Below are positions 1 through 5,308 of a stretch of 5,973 nucleotides of DNA, piece by piece. Numbering within the stretch: the stretch's first letter is position 1; every line of letters begins with the position of its first letter. The translations under genes and the position numbers were made by a program. The notes under the pieces were generated by a model. It was not told where the DNA came from and made no database searches. It saw only the letters and a list, made by a program, of their open reading frames with translations. This DNA is from an uncultured Ruminococcus sp. (GTDB lineage Bacteria > Bacillota > Clostridia > Oscillospirales > Ruminococcaceae), in the NCBI GenBank assembly GCA_946612185.1, contig CAMOEP010000157.1, positions 1 to 5,973 of the forward strand, written 5' to 3'.

Positions 1-48
1 ATGCAATGTTCTAAATGGTGAGCGAGCGCAAGCAAGCGACAACGTGGG

Positions 49-94
49 GGCGGTCGAGCTGGCTCCAGCTCGGCGGTCAAGCTGGCTCAGCTTG
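49..94. repeat. Tandem 23-nt repeat, each unit a hairpin
   Basis: Two adjacent 23-nt units (49-71 and 72-94) share GGCGGTC and then AGCTGGCTC. Each contains a hairpin: 56-62 with 65-71, and 77-84 with 88-95 around GCT. The units differ at one stem position by G-C (56/71) versus A-T (79/93), a compensating change that keeps the pair, plus a 1-nt indel in or near the loop. This region is GC-rich compared with the AT-rich repeats just right of it. No gene was recognised here. Confidence 0.6.
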
Positions 95-116
95 AAAAAG
101 TAAATGCTGTTGCCCT

Positions 117-207
117 GGTGACTGTGTTAAAAATCCTTGACATACGTCAGTATGCCTACGGATTTTTGCCTTGTCACCGACAAAATTATGCCTGAAAATC
201 CGTACAT
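117..207. repeat. Nested, competing inverted repeats downstream of noc
   Basis: Fold A pairs 129-136 (AAAAATCC) with 160-167 (GGATTTTT), with an inner CATAC/GTATG stem (141-145 with 150-154), and is flanked by GGTGAC (117-122) and GTCACC (173-178), about 62 nt in all. Fold B pairs TACGGATTTT (157-166) with AAAATCCGTA (195-204), a perfect 10-bp repeat. ATG/CAT (152-154 with 205-207) extends fold B across a 2-nt bulge, and it encloses a small TTGTC-ACC-GACAA hairpin (171-183). The segment 157-167 is shared, so folds A and B exclude each other. On the minus strand fold A ends in GGATTTTT, so it could also terminate noc transcripts. It could be a dispersed repeat, a 3' regulatory structure or a weak bidirectional terminator; the sequence alone does not decide. 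Confidence 0.6.
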
Positions 208-236
208 TCACCCTATGTGGACAGGTTCTTATAATC

Positions 237-250
237 GTGCCGAAAGGCAC
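237..250. repeat. Small hairpin with GAAA tetraloop (plus-strand sense)
   Basis: GTGCCGAAAGGCAC forms a perfect 5-bp stem closed by C-G on a GAAA (GNRA) tetraloop when read on the plus strand. On the minus strand, the noc sense, the loop is TTTC and no T-run follows. It lies 35 nt past the noc stop. It does not look like an efficient terminator and may be one end of the structured region to its left. Confidence 0.4.
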
Positions 251-285
251 ACCATTTCTATTCCCCATTCACTTTTCCTGAATCC

Positions 286-1110
286 TCACTTGATCCCCTT
301 GCCGGCGATCGGTATCCGCACACGGTACTCGATGTAGTCCTCGCTCTGAATCTTCCGTGAATCCGCCGAAATTCCAGCCGCCTGCATGGATTCCACCGCT
401 TTATTAATGGTATTCACGAACATTTTGACATTGTGGAACACCTTCGACCGGCGGCGATATTCCGCAGGACTCCCCTCTTTTCCGATGTATTCCTCGATAA
501 GATTCTCGGTCTTTTCCACGTTCAGCCCGTGCTTTATGACCTTTTCCAGCACACCCAGCCGCTCCTCCGGGCTGCCCAGTTTCAAAAGCGCACGGGCGTG
601 ACGTTCGGTCAGTCCGGAGCGCATTATCAGGTCACGTTCCTCGTCGGTAAGCCGCAGAAGCCGCAGTTTATTGGCAATAGTACTCTGCGCACGCCCCAGC
701 TTTGAGGCAGCGTCCTCCTGAGTCAGCCCGTAACAGCTTATAAGTTTCTCGATAGCCGCCGCCTCCTCGAAGAACGAAAGGTCTTGCCGCTGGATATTCT
801 CCACAAGTGCAAGTATAGCGGAATTTCGGTCGTCGATGTCGTGGATTATGCACGGAACTGCCTCAAGTCCGCAAATTTTCGCCGCTCTGAGCCGCCGTTC
901 GCCAGCGATAAGTTCATAGACCTCGCCATTTTTCCGGACAGCAATTGGCTGCAAAATTCCGTTCTGAGCGATGGAGTCCGCAAGGCACGAAATATCGCCG
1001 TCTGCGAACTCACGCCGTGGCTGATTGGGGTTCGGAACGATACGGCTTACCTCAATCTCCACCACCTTGTTCAGGGTTCGCTCCCTGGTAAAAGTTAAAA
1101 ATCCTGCCAT
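286..1110 (-). CDS. noc: Nucleoid occlusion protein Noc (ParB family)
   Basis: A 274-residue ParB-family protein. In Bacillus, Noc binds DNA sites over the chromosome as a CTP-dependent clamp and, via the membrane, keeps the division septum off the nucleoid. The N-terminal ParB/CTPase domain has PNPNQPR (26-32), the CTP-binding GERRLRAA (70-77) and ENIQRQDL (104-111). A helix-turn-helix spans about 129-154. QSTIANKLRLL (142-152), TERHARALL (168-176) and GLNVEKTENLI (195-205) resemble Noc rather than Spo0J. Q142, K148, R153 and R170 fall at the four positions reported to set Noc-site rather than parS specificity. Residues about 218-268 look like a C-terminal dimerisation domain. The ATG at 1110 has an SD (GAGGGA); a GTG-initiated extension to 1161 lacks one. 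The N-terminus (MAGFLTF...) is short, and whether it forms the membrane-binding amphipathic helix is unclear. No ParA gene follows within the 285 nt left. Confidence 0.9.
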   Translation of the reverse strand: MAGFLTFTRERTLNKVVEIEVSRIVPNPNQPRREFADGDISCLADSIAQNGILQPIAVRKNGEVYELIAGERRLRAAKICGLEAVPCIIHDIDDRNSAILALVENIQRQDLSFFEEAAAIEKLISCYGLTQEDAASKLGRAQSTIANKLRLLRLTDEERDLIMRSGLTERHARALLKLGSPEERLGVLEKVIKHGLNVEKTENLIEEYIGKEGSPAEYRRRSKVFHNVKMFVNTINKAVESMQAAGISADSRKIQSEDYIEYRVRIPIAGKGIK

Positions 1111-1113
1111 TTT

Positions 1114-1173
1114 AATTCCCTCATTTCTTGATAAATTTCTTTCATAAGCTGATTTTACCACATGAGGGAAATT
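1114..1173 (-). repeat. Inverted repeat covering the noc ribosome binding site
   Basis: ATGAGGGAA (plus strand 1162-1170) and TTCCCTCAT (1116-1124) are perfect 9-nt complements separated by 37 nt; AATT flanks extend the pairing with one bulge. On the minus-strand RNA the 3' arm contains the noc SD (GAGGGA, 1117-1122, 6 nt before the ATG), so pairing would hide it. The 5' arm lies upstream of the start predicted for the proposed noc promoter. Confidence 0.5.
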
Positions 1174-1180
1174 ATTTCTA
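1152..1180 (-). promoter_or_regulatory. Candidate noc promoter with extended -10
   Basis: On the minus strand TAGAAA (1175-1180, 4 of 6 matches to TTGACA), a 17-bp spacer and TAAAAT (1152-1157, 5 of 6) form a sigma-A type promoter. A TGn directly before the -10 gives an extended -10 element. It sits immediately after the rsmG terminator and would start transcription near 1145, leaving a leader of about 35 nt that contains the noc SD. This suggests noc is transcribed separately from the mnmE-mnmG-rsmG group. Confidence 0.5.
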
Positions 1181-1184
1181 TATG

Positions 1185-1218
1185 AAAATACCGCTAAAAT
1201 TCGAGATCTTGGCGGTAT
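1185..1218 (-). terminator. Terminator-like hairpin after rsmG
   Basis: On the minus strand, 22 nt after the rsmG stop, a 7-bp stem (1212-1218 with 1188-1194) continues after a single mismatch into 5 more pairs (1206-1210 with 1196-1200, one G-U) around a 5-nt loop. It ends in a short T run (1185-1188). The U-tract is only four long, so termination may be partial. Confidence 0.65.
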
Positions 1219-1239
1219 ATTCGACTATATATCAGCGCA

Positions 1240-1944
1240 TCAGAGGGATTTCTTCTTAATCTGACCGCTATTTCTGGGGTATTTTGACGGAGTTTGCGAA
1301 ACCTTTCTGATAACTGCGATACGGCGGCTTTCGTCGTAGAAATCGTAAGCGATAACGTCCTCCAGTTCGCCTCCCAGTTTCTCGATAGCGTCACTTGATG
1401 CCTGAATGTCCTCGGTCGGGCCTTTCATAGCGGCGAAAATTCCGTCCTCCTTCACGAAAGGAACGCAGTACTCGGAAAGTACGGACAGATTCGCAACGGC
1501 TCTTGCAGTGGCAACATCGAATTTTTCCCGATATTCAGCCATTCTGCCGCAGTCCTCAGCCCTGCCGTGAACCAGTTTTGCCTGGATTCCCAGCTTTTCG
1601 CAAAGCTGCTCCAGGAATGTGAGCCGCTTTGCAAGGCTGTCAAGCAGAGTAAGCTGGAGGTCGTCCCGGAGTATTTTCATTGGAACTGAGGGGAAACCTG
1701 CGCCTGTTCCCACGTCGATAACGCTCGCATTTGACGGTATATCGCAGTATTCCAGCATCAGCGACGAGTCGATGAAGTGCTTGCGCAGAATGTCCATCGG
1801 TTCGGTTATGGCGGTCAGGTTGACCTTTTCGTTGTACTCCACAAGGAACTGTGCGTAGATGTCGAACTTCCGGTACTGCTGCTCAGTAAGCTGTATATCA
1901 AACTTGCCAAACTCAGCGCAACATAATTCAAATTCAGGTAGCAT
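1240..1944 (-). CDS. rsmG: 16S rRNA (guanine527-N7)-methyltransferase RsmG (GidB)
   Basis: A 234-residue SAM-dependent methyltransferase of the usual length. It makes m7G527 in the 530 loop of 16S rRNA; loss of this mark is known to give low-level streptomycin resistance in several bacteria. The conserved NLTAI is at 42-46. SAM-binding motif [10 protein letters not shown], is at 78-86. The acidic end of the next strand, LLDSLAKR, is at 100-107. [12 protein letters not shown] (142-153) and AAMKG (171-175) complete the Rossmann methyltransferase core. The lysine-rich tail is typical. The ATG at 1944 is chosen for the AAGGAGG 6 nt upstream. A longer in-frame reading to 2031 lies within mnmG and lacks family resemblance. 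The gene overlaps the mnmG stop by 11 nt and is followed by a terminator-like hairpin. Confidence 0.97.
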   Translation of the reverse strand: MLPEFELCCAEFGKFDIQLTEQQYRKFDIYAQFLVEYNEKVNLTAITEPMDILRKHFIDSSLMLEYCDIPSNASVIDVGTGAGFPSVPMKILRDDLQLTLLDSLAKRLTFLEQLCEKLGIQAKLVHGRAEDCGRMAEYREKFDVATARAVANLSVLSEYCVPFVKEDGIFAAMKGPTEDIQASSDAIEKLGGELEDVIAYDFYDESRRIAVIRKVSQTPSKYPRNSGQIKKKSL

Positions 1945-3823
1945 TGTTCTCCTCCTTATGCTTTTGCAGCCATACCGCCAGCATAGAAACATCCGCCGGC
2001 GAAACTCCGGAAATTCTCGAAGCCTGACCAAGTGAGTGGGGTTTTATCTTATTAAGTTTCTCAGCAGCTTCCAGTCTCAGACCGTAAACCTGGCTATAAT
2101 CCGTATTTTCTGGCAAGAGTGTAGTTTCAAGTTTGCGCATCTGTTCGATTTGGGCAAGCTGTTTTTCGATGTAGCCTTCGTATTTTATTTGCAGTTCCAC
2201 CTGTTCGCAAACCTCAAATGAAAGCTGCGGACGTTCGGTATCAAACTGAGCAATATCGTTATAATTTATCTGAGGACGGCGTATCAGGTCGGCAATTTTA
2301 CAGCCTGTTGACAGCGGCGACGTTCCATGTTCCACGAGGAACATATTCAGTGCCTCACTGGGGGCGATGTTGGTATGAGTGATACGCTTTTTCTCCGCCT
2401 CAACCTGTGATATTTTCTCCTGAAGCCGTTCAAAGCGCTCACGGCTGACCAATCCTATGTGGTATCCTACGGGAATAAGCCGCTGATCGGCGTTATCCTG
2501 GCGAAGTATCAGGCGGTATTCGCTGCGGGAGGTCATCATTCGGTAGGGATCGGAGCAGCCCTTGGTCACAAGGTCGTCCACAAGCGTGCCGATGTAGGAA
2601 CTTGCCCTGTCGAGGATCATCGGCTCGTCGCCACGGATCTTCAGGGCGGCGTTTATGCCTGCCACAAGTCCCTGAGCGGCGGCTTCCTCATAGCCGGAGC
2701 TTCCATTGAACTGTCCAGCGCCGTAAAGTCCGCCCAACTTCTTGAATTCCAGGGTAGGACTAAGCTGTGTGGGGTCGCAGCAGTCGTACTCGATCGCATA
2801 CGCCGGGCGCATGATCTCCACGTTTTCCAGACCCTCGATCGTCCGCAGAAACGCAAGCTGAACGTCCTCCGGCAGCGACGATGACATACCCTGCAAGTAG
2901 TACTCGTCCGTGGAAAGTCCCATTGGCTCAATGAAAAGCTGGTGGCGTGGCTTATCCGAGAAGCGGACGATTTTGTCCTCAATTGACGGACAGTACCTCG
3001 GCCCTACACCCTCTATCCTTCCGGAGTATAACGGTGAGCGGTGGAGGTTGTTTAAAATAACCTCATGTGTTTTACTATTTGTATAAGAAATATAACAGCT
3101 TACCTGGTTACGCAGACCGTCAGTAGGGGTATCGAAGGAGAAGGGAACGATATTTTCATCGCCGTCCTGACGTTCCAGAATATCGAAATCAATACTTCTT
3201 TTGTGGACACGGCAAGGCGTTCCGGTCTTGAAGCGACGCAGTTCGATACCATGTTCGGCAAGACTTCCCGACAGAAATTTGCTGGGAAGTGCCGAATCAG
3301 GGCCACTTTCGTAGGATTCTTCACCGATATGTATCTTACCCTTGAGGTACGTTCCGGTGGCGATAATCACCGCTTTCACGGAATATTCAGCGCCGAGTTT
3401 GGTGCGTACACCGGTAATTTTGCCATTTTCGGTAAGTATCTCCGCAACCTCGCCCTGTTTTACATAGAGATTTTCCTGTTTTTCGCAGACCTGTTTCATA
3501 TACTCATGGTATTTCATACGGTCTGCCTGCACACGCAGACTGTGAACTGCCGGGCCTTTACCCCGGTTCAGCATACGGCTCTGAATGAAACATTTATCCG
3601 CCGCCTTGCCCATTTCTCCGCCCAAAGCGTCGATCTCACGAACGAGATGACCCTTAGCAGTACCGCCGATCGACGGATTACAGGGCATATTTGCGATCTG
3701 GTCGAGAGATATGGTAAACATCACCGTTGAGCAGCCAAGTCTTGCGCTGGCAAGTGCAGCCTCCACGCCGGCATGACCGCCGCCGACGACTGCAACATCA
3801 AATTCACCCATTTTGTATGACAT
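1934..3823 (-). CDS. mnmG: tRNA uridine 5-carboxymethylaminomethyl modification enzyme MnmG (GidA)
   Basis: A 629-residue FAD-dependent partner of MnmE in the tRNA wobble-uridine (cmnm5/mnm5U34) pathway. The N-terminal Rossmann motif GGGHAG (14-19) binds FAD. The family signature [20 protein letters not shown] starts at 47. The two conserved cysteines sit in PCNPS (C48) and RYCPSIE (C278). Other hallmarks are [14 protein letters not shown] (89-102), ATGTYLKG (155-162), the second GidA signature around 363-390 ([22 protein letters not shown]), and [16 protein letters not shown] near 426-441. The C-terminal helical domain that contacts MnmE and tRNA (about 545-620) is complete. I chose the ATG at 3823 because of its SD and because the FAD motif then starts at the usual distance. 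The upstream in-frame codons back to 3976 lie inside mnmE and do not resemble MnmG. It overlaps rsmG by 11 nt. Confidence 0.98.
   Translation of the reverse strand: MSYKMGEFDVAVVGGGHAGVEAALASARLGCSTVMFTISLDQIANMPCNPSIGGTAKGHLVREIDALGGEMGKAADKCFIQSRMLNRGKGPAVHSLRVQADRMKYHEYMKQVCEKQENLYVKQGEVAEILTENGKITGVRTKLGAEYSVKAVIIATGTYLKGKIHIGEESYESGPDSALPSKFLSGSLAEHGIELRRFKTGTPCRVHKRSIDFDILERQDGDENIVPFSFDTPTDGLRNQVSCYISYTNSKTHEVILNNLHRSPLYSGRIEGVGPRYCPSIEDKIVRFSDKPRHQLFIEPMGLSTDEYYLQGMSSSLPEDVQLAFLRTIEGLENVEIMRPAYAIEYDCCDPTQLSPTLEFKKLGGLYGAGQFNGSSGYEEAAAQGLVAGINAALKIRGDEPMILDRASSYIGTLVDDLVTKGCSDPYRMMTSRSEYRLILRQDNADQRLIPVGYHIGLVSRERFERLQEKISQVEAEKKRITHTNIAPSEALNMFLVEHGTSPLSTGCKIADLIRRPQINYNDIAQFDTERPQLSFEVCEQVELQIKYEGYIEKQLAQIEQMRKLETTLLPENTDYSQVYGLRLEAAEKLNKIKPHSLGQASRISGVSPADVSMLAVWLQKHKEENNAT
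1951..1957 (-). promoter_or_regulatory. Ribosome binding site of rsmG inside the mnmG 3' end
   Basis: AAGGAGG on the minus strand, 6 nt before the ATG at 1944. This ideal SD fixes the rsmG start and lies within the mnmG coding sequence, consistent with translational coupling. Confidence 0.9.
2327..2344. promoter_or_regulatory. Second parS-like palindrome, inside mnmG
   Basis: Seven-bp perfect inverted arms (ATGTTCC / GGAACAT) flank ACGA. The inner 16 nt, TGTTCCACGAGGAACA (2328-2343), match the parS consensus at 13 of 16 positions and share the same symmetrical C/G substitutions as the site at 3845. It lies within codons about 494-499 of MnmG, in a less conserved part of the protein. The centre (GA instead of GT) is imperfect, so binding may be weaker. 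Confidence 0.5.
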
Positions 3824-3829
3824 AGTAAT

Positions 3830-3835
3830 TCCTCT
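3830..3835 (-). promoter_or_regulatory. Ribosome binding site deciding the mnmG start
   Basis: AGAGGA on the minus strand, 6 nt before the ATG at 3823. This supports the 629-residue form and argues against an in-frame extension up to 3976 that would overlap mnmE. Confidence 0.8.
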
Positions 3836-3844
3836 GTTTTCGAT

Positions 3845-3860
3845 TGTTCCACATGGAACA
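3845..3860. promoter_or_regulatory. parS-like palindrome between mnmE and mnmG
   Basis: TGTTCCACATGGAACA has 7-bp perfect inverted arms around CA. It matches the general bacterial parS consensus TGTTTCACGTGAAACA at 13 of 16 positions. Two of the three differences are a symmetrical T-to-C and A-to-G pair, so the palindrome is kept. It abuts the mnmE stop codon and lies in an origin-proximal intergenic gap, a typical place for a ParB/Spo0J loading site. The 2-nt centre makes a stable RNA hairpin unlikely, which favours a DNA-level role. Confidence 0.7.
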
Positions 3861-5222
3861 TTATTTGCCGACGCAGAACCGTGAGAACACCTCATCAACG
3901 ACTGCGTCCGTGATTTTTTCGCCTGTAAGTTCAAGGAGATGCTGTTCAGCCTCGTCCAGGATAATATTGACCGCATCGAGGTTCAGGCAGGATTCGATTG
4001 CGGAAATTGCCTCATCGACGGAAGCAAGTGCTGAGTCGATACATTTTTTCTGTCGCTCATTTGCAGCGGTAGCCGAGCCGAAGCTGTCACGGGAAATGCT
4101 GAACAGTTCCTCAACAGCCGCTTGAAGTTTGTCAACGCCGTCATTTTCCTTAGCTGAAATATATACAGTGTGTATAATCAACTGTGTAATATAATCTTCT
4201 TCAATTTTAAGTTCTTCGTCCGTTTTGTTAATGACAGCAACAACTTTTCTCCCCTTGAGACTTTCAAGCAGAGAAAAATCGTCCGCTGTCAGCGGACAAC
4301 TACCGTCGAATACCGCAATGATAAGTTCCGAGGTATCAATAAGTTTCTGGGCGTGACCGATGCCGATGCCTTCGATCTTGTCATCAGTTTCGTGGATACC
4401 GGCGGTGTCCGAAAGCCTCAGAACGATGTCGCCCAGGCGGATAGTCTCCTCAACCACATCACGGGTCGTTCCGGCGATCTCGGTGACGATACTCCGCTCG
4501 CAGCCGCTCAGACAGTTGAACAGCGTGGACTTACCCACATTCGGTCGTCCGACTATCGCCGCCGGTATTCCCTCACGGATAATTCTTCCCGAATCATAGC
4601 CATTTATAAGGGATTGCAGAGTACTCCTCACAGCCCTGAGTTCACCTATCATATGCTCCGGCTGAACCTCCGGAATATCCTCGTCCGGGTAGTCCGTCCA
4701 GGCGGCAAGACCGCTCAGGAGCGCCAGCAGTTTCCCGGAACACTCCTTCGCCTTCCTGAAAGCCGCCCCCTCACGAAGCTGCTCCGCCATTTTTAGTTCA
4801 AGTTCACTTTTTGCCGAAATTACGTCCATTACCGCCTCTGCGCTGGTCAGGTCGAGCTTGCCGTTCAGGAATGCCCTCTTGGTGAACTCCCCTGCCTGCG
4901 CCGGTTCAGCGCCGTTATTCAGCAGCGCACGCAGTATCTTCCGGGAAACGTAAATACCGCCGTGGCAGGATATCTCGCACACGTCCTCGCCGGTATAGCT
5001 GTGCGGCGCACGAAAAACCGTGAGAATACAGTCATCAATGCGCCCGTCCTTGTCGCCGGCGATGCCGTAAGCGCAGGTGTACCCTGGCATATCCCCGACT
5101 TTTTTGCCGCCAAACGGCGTGAATACCGCCTCTGAAACGGCGATAGCGTTCTCGCCGGACACCCTTATCACGGCAATGCCGCCGGGAGCGTTAGGGGTAG
5201 AAATAGCAGCGATAGTTGACAT
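3861..5222 (-). CDS. mnmE: tRNA modification GTPase MnmE (TrmE)
   Basis: A 453-residue protein, the usual family length. With MnmG it installs the (carboxymethyl)aminomethyl group at C5 of the wobble uridine of certain tRNAs, using a tetrahydrofolate-derived one-carbon unit and GTP hydrolysis. Residues 1-120 form the folate-binding TrmE N-domain (PHSYTGED at 73-80, [13 protein letters not shown] near 113-125). The G domain is inserted in the helical domain: P-loop GRPNVGKS 225-232, GTTRD 251-255, DTAG 272-275, NKTD 332-335 and SAK 356-358. The protein ends in FCVGK (449-453), the family's C-terminal FC(I/V/L)GK signature, whose cysteine is conserved. All key motifs are intact. The start is supported by a strong SD. 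It lies 58 nt downstream of jag, across a terminator, and 37 nt before mnmG, with which it is presumably cotranscribed. It acts in the cytoplasm. Confidence 0.98.
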   Translation of the reverse strand: MSTIAAISTPNAPGGIAVIRVSGENAIAVSEAVFTPFGGKKVGDMPGYTCAYGIAGDKDGRIDDCILTVFRAPHSYTGEDVCEISCHGGIYVSRKILRALLNNGAEPAQAGEFTKRAFLNGKLDLTSAEAVMDVISAKSELELKMAEQLREGAAFRKAKECSGKLLALLSGLAAWTDYPDEDIPEVQPEHMIGELRAVRSTLQSLINGYDSGRIIREGIPAAIVGRPNVGKSTLFNCLSGCERSIVTEIAGTTRDVVEETIRLGDIVLRLSDTAGIHETDDKIEGIGIGHAQKLIDTSELIIAVFDGSCPLTADDFSLLESLKGRKVVAVINKTDEELKIEEDYITQLIIHTVYISAKENDGVDKLQAAVEELFSISRDSFGSATAANERQKKCIDSALASVDEAISAIESCLNLDAVNIILDEAEQHLLELTGEKITDAVVDEVFSRFCVGK

Positions 5223-5224
5223 AT

Positions 5225-5233
5225 CATCACCTC
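5225..5233 (-). promoter_or_regulatory. Ribosome binding site of mnmE
   Basis: GAGGTGATG on the minus strand is an extended match to the 16S anti-SD sequence. Its GAGGTG core is 5 nt from the ATG at 5222, which fixes the start. It directly abuts the U-tract of the preceding terminator. Confidence 0.85.
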
Positions 5234-5268
5234 AAAAAAACAGCGCACGGCGAGAGCCGCCATGCGCT
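5234..5268 (-). terminator. Intrinsic terminator after jag
   Basis: On the minus strand an 11-bp stem (5258-5268 with 5242-5252, one G-U pair), a 5-nt loop and GC-rich arms are followed by G and seven T (5234-5240). The stem begins 12 nt after the jag stop. The U-tract is immediately followed by the mnmE ribosome binding site, so there is no room for a promoter between terminator and gene. Confidence 0.88.
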
Positions 5269-5279
5269 AATAATTCGTT

Positions 5280-5308
5280 ATTATAACTCGATCTTTCCGT
5301 AAAGTCCG
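5280..5308 (-). promoter_or_regulatory. Possible mnmE promoter overlapping the jag stop codon
   Basis: A perfect TATAAT on the minus strand (5280-5285) overlaps the jag stop codon. A weak -35 candidate CGGACT (5303-5308, 3 of 6 matches to TTGACA) lies 17 bp upstream. Transcription would begin near 5273, just before the terminator hairpin, so the mnmE mRNA would start with that hairpin. This is weak evidence because of the poor -35. The alternative is that mnmE is transcribed by readthrough from jag. Confidence 0.3.

Larger units (their letters stand above)
1..285. other. Non-coding region downstream of noc
   Basis: This stretch holds no convincing gene. Positions 1-48 show only a short run of AGCGAGCGCAAGCAAGCG-like repeats (21-38). 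Tandem hairpins occupy 49-95, nested inverted repeats 117-207 and a tetraloop hairpin 237-250. Short open frames exist on both strands but run through the palindromes and are not credible as proteins. The concentration of structure suggests a small mobile or dispersed repeat, or a structured 3' region. Confidence 0.55.

Noticed and set aside
77..268. 63-codon open frame on the minus strand just after noc, with an AGGA upstream of its ATG
   Set aside because: It runs through all the inverted repeats, resembles no family I know and ends inside the tandem hairpin. A plus-strand frame is open across the same palindromes, as expected of non-coding repeats.
1111..1161. GTG-initiated 17-residue extension of Noc
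   Set aside because: There is no SD before the GTG, and it would cover the proposed promoter. The ATG at 1110 has GAGGGA at 6 nt.
1945..2031. N-terminal extension of RsmG
   Set aside because: It lies within mnmG and is unlike RsmG. The ATG at 1944 has an ideal AAGGAGG.
3065..3730. Long open frame (221 codons) on the plus strand opposite mnmG
   Set aside because: It is the antisense shadow of a strongly conserved mnmG, with no SD noted and no recognisable domain.
3824..3976. N-terminal extension of MnmG
   Set aside because: These codons lie inside the mnmE 3' end in another frame. The real start at 3823 has an SD and standard spacing to the FAD motif.
4729..4743. TTTCCCGGAA resembling a Noc-binding site within mnmE
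   Set aside because: It lacks one central G of ATTTCCCGGGAAAT, so the half-site spacing is wrong. It is probably a chance match in coding sequence.
4170..4796. 208-codon plus-strand open frame opposite mnmE
   Set aside because: Shadow of the mnmE GTPase domain. All conserved motifs are on the minus strand.
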